From: Geobacteraceae bacterium
GTDB lineage: Bacteria > Desulfobacterota > Desulfuromonadia > Geobacterales > Geobacteraceae
Assembly: GCA_024281055.1 (NCBI GenBank)
Contig: JAMXLF010000098.1
Location: forward strand, 56,513 to 120,512
Direction: 5' to 3'
DNA length: 64,000 bases
Below are positions 59,585-64,000 of this stretch, one piece after another. The translations under genes and the position numbers were made by a program. A model generated the notes under the pieces. It was not told where the DNA came from and did no database searches. It worked only from the letters and a program-made list of their open reading frames with translations. Numbering within the stretch: the stretch's first letter is position 1; each line of letters opens with the position of its first letter.

Positions 59585-60157
59585 ATGCCCAAACGCAATC
59601 TCAGGAATCAGATGCTTGCGTGCCGCAAGTCGCTCTCTGCTACTGAAGTTGAGGCTATGAGCGGGATTATTCAGCGGACGTTCATGGCGTGTCGTGAATT
59701 TGAAGAAGCGGAAATCGTGGCACTTTACGTGCCGGTGCATAATGAGGTGGACACATCCAGGGTGCTGAAGGAGTCCCTTATCCGCGGGAACTCGGTCCTT
59801 CTCCCGGCTGTTCGCGGCGATGGTCTTGATTTTAGACAAATCTCCGACCTTGCGTCGTTTCAGCGGGGGGAATTCGGGATTATGGAGCCGGACTGCAACT
59901 GCCCGGTTTGGTCGCCTCGGGAAGCCGATGTTATCGTTGTCCCGGGAGTTGCCTTTGATCTTTCGGGAAGGCGTGTCGGTTATGGCAAGGGGTACTATGA
60001 TCGGGTGCTCCACACGTTGGAGGGGACGGGGAAACTGGTTGGATTCAGTTATGAATTGCAGCTGGTGGCTGACATTTCGACAGAACCCCATGATGTCAGA
60101 ATGGACATGATCGTTACTGAAAAAAGAGTTGTTCGCCCGCGGGGTTCGCGGGGTTAA
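59585..60157 (+). CDS. 5-formyltetrahydrofolate cyclo-ligase
   Basis: This 190-residue protein has LRNQMLACRKSLSATEVEAM near the start, IVALYVPVHNEVDTSRVL, and the C-terminal PGVAFDLSGRRVGYGKGYYD, the ATP/folate binding signature. It converts 5-formyl-THF to methenyl-THF. GAGG lies before the ATG. In other proteobacteria this gene (ygfA) is co-transcribed with 6S RNA, and the same order is seen here. Confidence 0.93.
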   Translation: MPKRNLRNQMLACRKSLSATEVEAMSGIIQRTFMACREFEEAEIVALYVPVHNEVDTSRVLKESLIRGNSVLLPAVRGDGLDFRQISDLASFQRGEFGIMEPDCNCPVWSPREADVIVVPGVAFDLSGRRVGYGKGYYDRVLHTLEGTGKLVGFSYELQLVADISTEPHDVRMDMIVTEKRVVRPRGSRG

Positions 60158-60180
60158 CCATATAAAGGAGGTACCCGGCA

Positions 60181-61743
60181 GTGAGAATTGAAATTGCAAT
60201 GCTCTTGAGTGTTGTTGCCGCGGTTGTCGGATTTGCCATCGGCAATCTGGTCCGCAAAAAATTGGCTGAATCAAAGATTTCCTCTGCAGAGGAACAGGCG
60301 GTCAAGTCGCTGGAGGATGCCAGACGCCAGGCCGAGACCATTGCCAAAGAGGCCGAGCTCCAGGCCAAGGATGTGGTCTATCAGGCCAAGGCAGAATTCG
60401 AGCGGGAAACCAAAGATAAGCGCCGCGACCTTCAGACACTCGAAAAACGCCTCCAGCAGAAAGAAGAGAATCTCGACAAGAAAGTGAACCTTTTTGACCA
60501 GAAGGAGATCGAATTCGCCAAAAGGGAACAGGGGTTTGTTGCCAAGGAACAGGGGTTTGCTCAGAAGGAGGAAAAGCTCGGACAATTGATAGAGGAGCAG
60601 CGGTTAAAGTTGGAGAATATATCGGGTATGACCGCTGTTGAAGCGAAAAGGGTCCTGATGGAGGCCATGGAGAACGAAGCCAAGCTTGATGCAGCCAAAC
60701 GGATCAAGGCGATCGAAGAGGAGGCGCGGGAGACCGCCGACAAGAAGTCCAAGGAGATCATGGCGTTGGCCATTCAGCGCTATGCGGGCGAGTATGTTGC
60801 CGAACGGACTGTATCGGTGGTGGCACTTCCCTCCGATGAAATGAAGGGGCGCATCATCGGGCGTGAAGGGCGCAATATCCGGGCGCTCGAAGCGGCGACC
60901 GGCATTGATCTTATCATCGACGACACCCCAGAGGCGGTGATTCTCTCTGGTTTCAATCCGATTCGTCGTGAAGTGGCCAAAATTTCCCTGGAAAAATTGA
61001 TTGCTGACGGCCGTATCCATCCCGGCCGGATCGAGGAGGTCGTGGCCAAGGCCGAAGAAGAGGTGGAACAGACGATCAAGGAAGCCGGTGATCAGGCCGC
61101 TTTCGACTTGGGAGTGCATGGCATTCACCCGGAGGTCCTGAAGCTCATCGGTCGACTCAAGTTCCGTACCTCTTACAGCCAGAACGTCTACCAGCATTCC
61201 CTAGAAGTAGCCTTCTTGTGCGGCATTATGGCTGCCGAACTGGGAATCAATGTCAAGCAGGCGAAACGGGCCGGCCTTCTCCATGACTTGGGGAAGGCTG
61301 TTGACCACGAGGTTGAAGGGTCCCATGCGGTCATTGGTGCCGAGTTGGCGCGCAAATACGGAGAATCGCCAAAGATCGTTCATGCCATCATGGCTCACCA
61401 CGAAGATGAAAAGCCGAATTCGGTCCTCGCCGTGCTTGTTCAGGCGGCAGATGCCCTGTCGGGTGCCCGGCCCGGTGCCCGGCGCGAGATGATGGAGACA
61501 TACGTCAAGCGTCTTGACGATCTGGAGCGGATAGCCAGTTCGTTTTCCGGAGTTATCAATTCTTTTGCCATACAGGCCGGTCGAGAAATCCGCGTCATGG
61601 TTTCCAGTGAGGAAGTCAGCGACGAACGGGCCGTTGTTCTAGCCAAGGATGTTGCCAAGAAAATTGAGGCGGAAATGACATATCCAGGTCAGATCAAGGT
61701 GAACGTTATCAGGGAGACCAGGGCTATCGAATATGCCCGTTAA
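60181..61743 (+). CDS. rny: Ribonuclease Y
   Basis: This 520-residue endoribonuclease has an N-terminal membrane helix ([19 protein letters not shown]), a coiled coil up to about 200, a KH domain ([20 protein letters not shown]) and an HD domain ([20 protein letters not shown]). It starts mRNA decay at the inner face of the membrane. The start is GTG with GGAGGT upstream. It overlaps ymdB by 11 bases, the rny-ymdB pairing seen in many bacteria. Confidence 0.96.
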   Translation: MRIEIAMLLSVVAAVVGFAIGNLVRKKLAESKISSAEEQAVKSLEDARRQAETIAKEAELQAKDVVYQAKAEFERETKDKRRDLQTLEKRLQQKEENLDKKVNLFDQKEIEFAKREQGFVAKEQGFAQKEEKLGQLIEEQRLKLENISGMTAVEAKRVLMEAMENEAKLDAAKRIKAIEEEARETADKKSKEIMALAIQRYAGEYVAERTVSVVALPSDEMKGRIIGREGRNIRALEAATGIDLIIDDTPEAVILSGFNPIRREVAKISLEKLIADGRIHPGRIEEVVAKAEEEVEQTIKEAGDQAAFDLGVHGIHPEVLKLIGRLKFRTSYSQNVYQHSLEVAFLCGIMAAELGINVKQAKRAGLLHDLGKAVDHEVEGSHAVIGAELARKYGESPKIVHAIMAHHEDEKPNSVLAVLVQAADALSGARPGARREMMETYVKRLDDLERIASSFSGVINSFAIQAGREIRVMVSSEEVSDERAVVLAKDVAKKIEAEMTYPGQIKVNVIRETRAIEYAR

Positions 61744-62521
61744 GATTCTCTTTATTGGCGATATTATCGGGAAGCCTGGACGGCAGGTAGTTAGCCGCGA
61801 ACTCCACCGGCTTGTGGACCGGTACCTTGTCGACGTCGTGATAGCTAACGGAGAAAACGCTGCTGGCGGTTTTGGTCTCACCGAAGAGACCGCGAAAGAC
61901 CTGTTTGCTTGTGGCGTCAACCTGTTGACGTCCGGTAATCACATCTGGGATAAGAAGGACGCCTTTGAGTTTATCGGCCGCGAGAAACGGCTACTCCGCC
62001 CTGCTAATTATCCGGATGGGACGCCCGGGAATGGCAGCACCGTGTTTAAGACTGCCGGCGGTATAAAGGTTGGGGTTCTCAACTTGGAAGGGCGAGTTTT
62101 TATGAACAATCTCGAATGTCCGTTCCGGGTTGCTGACCGGGAACTAGCGTGGTTACGGGAGGAGACCCCTATTATTTTTGTCGATTTTCATGCCGAGGCC
62201 ACGTCGGAGAAAATGGCTCTTGGGTGGTATCTGAACGGGAGGGTGAGCGCGGTTGTTGGCACCCATACCCATGTCCAGACGGCCGATGAAAGAATCCTCC
62301 CGGGAGGGACAGCGTACATGACTGATGCCGGAATGACTGGAGGATTTGACTCTGTCATTGGGATACGAAAGGAAGAGGCAATTGAAAAGTTTCTTTCCCA
62401 ACTCCCCATTCGGTTTGAAGTCGCGAAAAATGATATCGGATTGAACGGGGCTGTTATCGAAGTGGAAGAGAAAGGTGGCAGGGCGGTGCGCATTGAGCGG
62501 ATCTCTGTAGTATGCACCTGA
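61733..62521 (+). CDS. YmdB-type metallophosphoesterase
   Basis: This 262-residue protein has [58 protein letters not shown] and [17 protein letters not shown], the metal-binding blocks of the TIGR00282 family. YmdB of Bacillus hydrolyses 2',3'-cyclic mononucleotides and affects biofilm behaviour; the same activity here is inference. It starts inside the end of rny. Confidence 0.9.
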   Translation: MPVKILFIGDIIGKPGRQVVSRELHRLVDRYLVDVVIANGENAAGGFGLTEETAKDLFACGVNLLTSGNHIWDKKDAFEFIGREKRLLRPANYPDGTPGNGSTVFKTAGGIKVGVLNLEGRVFMNNLECPFRVADRELAWLREETPIIFVDFHAEATSEKMALGWYLNGRVSAVVGTHTHVQTADERILPGGTAYMTDAGMTGGFDSVIGIRKEEAIEKFLSQLPIRFEVAKNDIGLNGAVIEVEEKGGRAVRIERISVVCT

Positions 62522-62589
62522 CCGATGTGGAAGCAGAATTGATGACGGAATCCCGGAGATTCAGAGTTTGTTGTTGAAGAGGGGGCGCA

Positions 62590-63804
62590 ATGACCGTTGC
62601 AAAACAAATGGATATAATCAGGCGTGGGGCTGTCGAGATCCTATTGGAGAAGGAACTGGAGGAAAAGCTGGCCAAATCGCTGAGCGCCGGCATTCCTTTG
62701 AGGATCAAGGCCGGTTTCGATCCCACCGCTCCGGACCTCCACTTGGGGCATACGGTGCTGATCCACAAGATGCGTCAGTTTCAACAGTTGGGGCATGAAA
62801 TTCATTTCCTCATTGGCGATTTTACCGGCATGATTGGTGACCCGACGGGCAAGTCTGAGACCCGTAAGGCCCTGACCCGTGAGGATGTCCTGAAAAACGC
62901 TGAAACCTACAAAGAGCAGGTATTCAAGATCCTCGACCCGGAAAAGACGAAGGTTGTCTTCAATTCGGAGTGGCTTGGTAAGCTTACCGCGACTGACATG
63001 ATCAGTTTGGCCGCAAAGTACACGGTGGCCCGGATGCTTGAGCGGGAGGACTTCGGCAAACGATTTGCCAACCAGCTCCCTATCAGTATTCACGAGTTTC
63101 TCTATCCGCTCATCCAGGGGTATGATTCTGTTGCGCTCAAAGCTGATGTGGAGCTGGGAGGGACCGACCAGAAATTTAACCTCCTTGTAGGCCGCGAACT
63201 GCAGAGGGAATGGGGACAGCCGCCGCAGGCAGTGATCACTATGCCCCTTCTCGAGGGGCTTGATGGTGTCAACAAGATGTCCAAGTCGCTTGGCAATTAC
63301 ATCGGTATTAATGAGCCACCCGACGAGATCTTTGGCAAGATCATGTCCGTGTCCGACGACCTGATGCTTCGTTACTACGAGCTGTTAAGCGACCTGCCGC
63401 TGGTAGAAGTCGATAAGCTGAAGACTGGCGTAAAGGACGGCTCTGTGCATCCGATGGAAGCAAAAAAACAATTGGGACGGGAAATGGTTGGCCGCTATCA
63501 TGGGGCCTCGGCGGCGTCGGCAGCGGAAGAGAATTTCGTCAGGCGATTCAGAGATAATCAGATGCCAGACAATATTCCAGAAGTAGTGCTGTCTGCAAGC
63601 GAGGAGAAGGTTCTTCTGTGTAAACTGCTTACCAACGCTGCTTTGACAGAGTCGAACAGCGAGGGGCGGCGGGCCATCAAGCAGGGGGGGGTCAAGGTTA
63701 ATGGTGAAAAAGTGGCCGACGAAAACCTTGAAATATCGTGTACAGGTGAATATATCCTGCAGGTTGGCAAGCGTCGCTTTGCGCGGGTCATATTTACTAA
63801 GTAA
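62590..63804 (+). CDS. tyrS: Tyrosyl-tRNA synthetase
   Basis: This 404-residue class I synthetase has [20 protein letters not shown] (HLGH), [40 protein letters not shown] and [10 protein letters not shown] (KMSKS), and a C-terminal S4 domain ([18 protein letters not shown]). This arrangement fits the TyrZ-like bacterial subgroup. GAGGGGGC precedes ATG 62590. It is followed by the promoter region of a ribosomal RNA operon. Confidence 0.96.
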   Translation: MTVAKQMDIIRRGAVEILLEKELEEKLAKSLSAGIPLRIKAGFDPTAPDLHLGHTVLIHKMRQFQQLGHEIHFLIGDFTGMIGDPTGKSETRKALTREDVLKNAETYKEQVFKILDPEKTKVVFNSEWLGKLTATDMISLAAKYTVARMLEREDFGKRFANQLPISIHEFLYPLIQGYDSVALKADVELGGTDQKFNLLVGRELQREWGQPPQAVITMPLLEGLDGVNKMSKSLGNYIGINEPPDEIFGKIMSVSDDLMLRYYELLSDLPLVEVDKLKTGVKDGSVHPMEAKKQLGREMVGRYHGASAASAAEENFVRRFRDNQMPDNIPEVVLSASEEKVLLCKLLTNAALTESNSEGRRAIKQGGVKVNGEKVADENLEISCTGEYILQVGKRRFARVIFTK

Positions 63805-63822
63805 TAACTAACGATTTTCCTG

Positions 63823-63851
63823 TTGACGGCATTTCTGCTCTTTGGTATAAA
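63823..63851 (+). promoter_or_regulatory. Promoter P1, probable rRNA operon
   Basis: TTGACG (63823-63828) and TATAAA (63846-63851) are separated by 17 bases, a strong sigma-70 match just after tyrS. It is the first of two tandem promoters facing right. Confidence 0.7.
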
Positions 63852-63908
63852 TCATCTTCTTCTTGCGGCGGTGAGATTTTCGAGTAGAATAAAAGTTGAA
63901 AAAAACTG

Positions 63909-63937
63909 TTGACAAGAAGAAGCGGATGAAGTAGATT
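63909..63937 (+). promoter_or_regulatory. Promoter P2 and rRNA operon leader at right edge
   Basis: TTGACA (63909-63914) and TAGATT (63932-63937) have a 17-base spacer. The following leader has GGTCTTTGAAAACTAAATAG (63961-63980), a sequence typical of the region just before 16S rRNA genes in this group. No rRNA gene itself is inside the window. Confidence 0.72.
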
Positions 63938-64000
63938 GCAAAGTCTGCGGTACGAAACTTGGTCTTTGAAAACTAAATAGTAGACGTAAAGATTGTGGGC

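Noticed and set aside
1..64000. tRNA genes
   Set aside because: I scanned for T-arm patterns and cloverleaf-like inverted repeats and saw none convincing; some GGTTCGA hits belong to the heptad arrays.

Overview
The window looks like a chromosomal segment of a Geobacter-type member of the Desulfuromonadales/Geobacterales. The evidence is a GC-rich backbone, a porin plus multiheme c-type cytochrome lipoprotein cluster, a menaquinone methyltransferase, the ffh-rpsP-khpA-rimM-trmD-rplS order, RNase Y with YmdB, and GTG/TTG starts with strong Shine-Dalgarno sequences. Species cannot be assigned from sequence alone.

Layout. (1) 1-21296 is a surface polysaccharide region: glycosyltransferases, a winged-helix regulator, galE, a Wzm/Wzt-type ABC exporter, methyltransferases, a WbsX-type enzyme, a YfhO-type membrane protein and a polyprenyl-phosphate-sugar module. 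Positions about 3590-7800 are clearly more AT-rich, hold a gene remnant, and include a Wzt gene whose C-terminal half changes composition, all of which suggest imported DNA. (2) 21316-23162 carries a DciA-like protein, a small membrane protein and a DUF3343/YedF selenium-associated pair. (3) 23312-31643 is housekeeping: SRP, ribosomal proteins S16 and L19, tRNA and rRNA modification, RNase HII, YraN, a split NAD synthetase and RsmI. (4) 31689-37224 holds a Ycf46-like ATPase, an MFS carrier, an archaeal-type S-adenosylmethionine synthetase and an MshEN-AAA ATPase. (5) 37663-43747 is a candidate extracellular electron-transfer conduit: a 9-heme lipoprotein, a lipoprotein prolyl isomerase, an outer-membrane barrel, and 5-heme and 6-heme lipoproteins. 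(6) 43829-53366 has menG, a fused CdaA-CdaR c-di-AMP synthase, an NlpC/P60 hydrolase, a Nudix enzyme, a radical-SAM/B12/TPR protein, an NrfJ-like lipoprotein and AsmA. (7) 53658-63804 holds smc, a roadblock protein, ftsY, a ZapB-like protein, zapA, a probable 6S RNA, a folate cyclo-ligase, rny, ymdB and tyrS. The right edge carries tandem strong promoters and a leader typical of an rRNA operon lying outside the window.

The strongest unexplained signal is a set of intergenic repeats with exact 7-base periodicity (families GTGAATR, GTTCRAN and GTYCCNR, plus one 8-base family), often arranged as facing direct and inverted arrays. In two places the repeat itself supplies the stop codon of one gene and the ribosome site and start of the next. 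A 108-base element with 17-base inverted ends lies between rplS and rnhB. Other notable points are the CdaA-CdaR fusion, the archaeal-type MAT paired with an ATPase, and the prolyl isomerase inside the cytochrome conduit.
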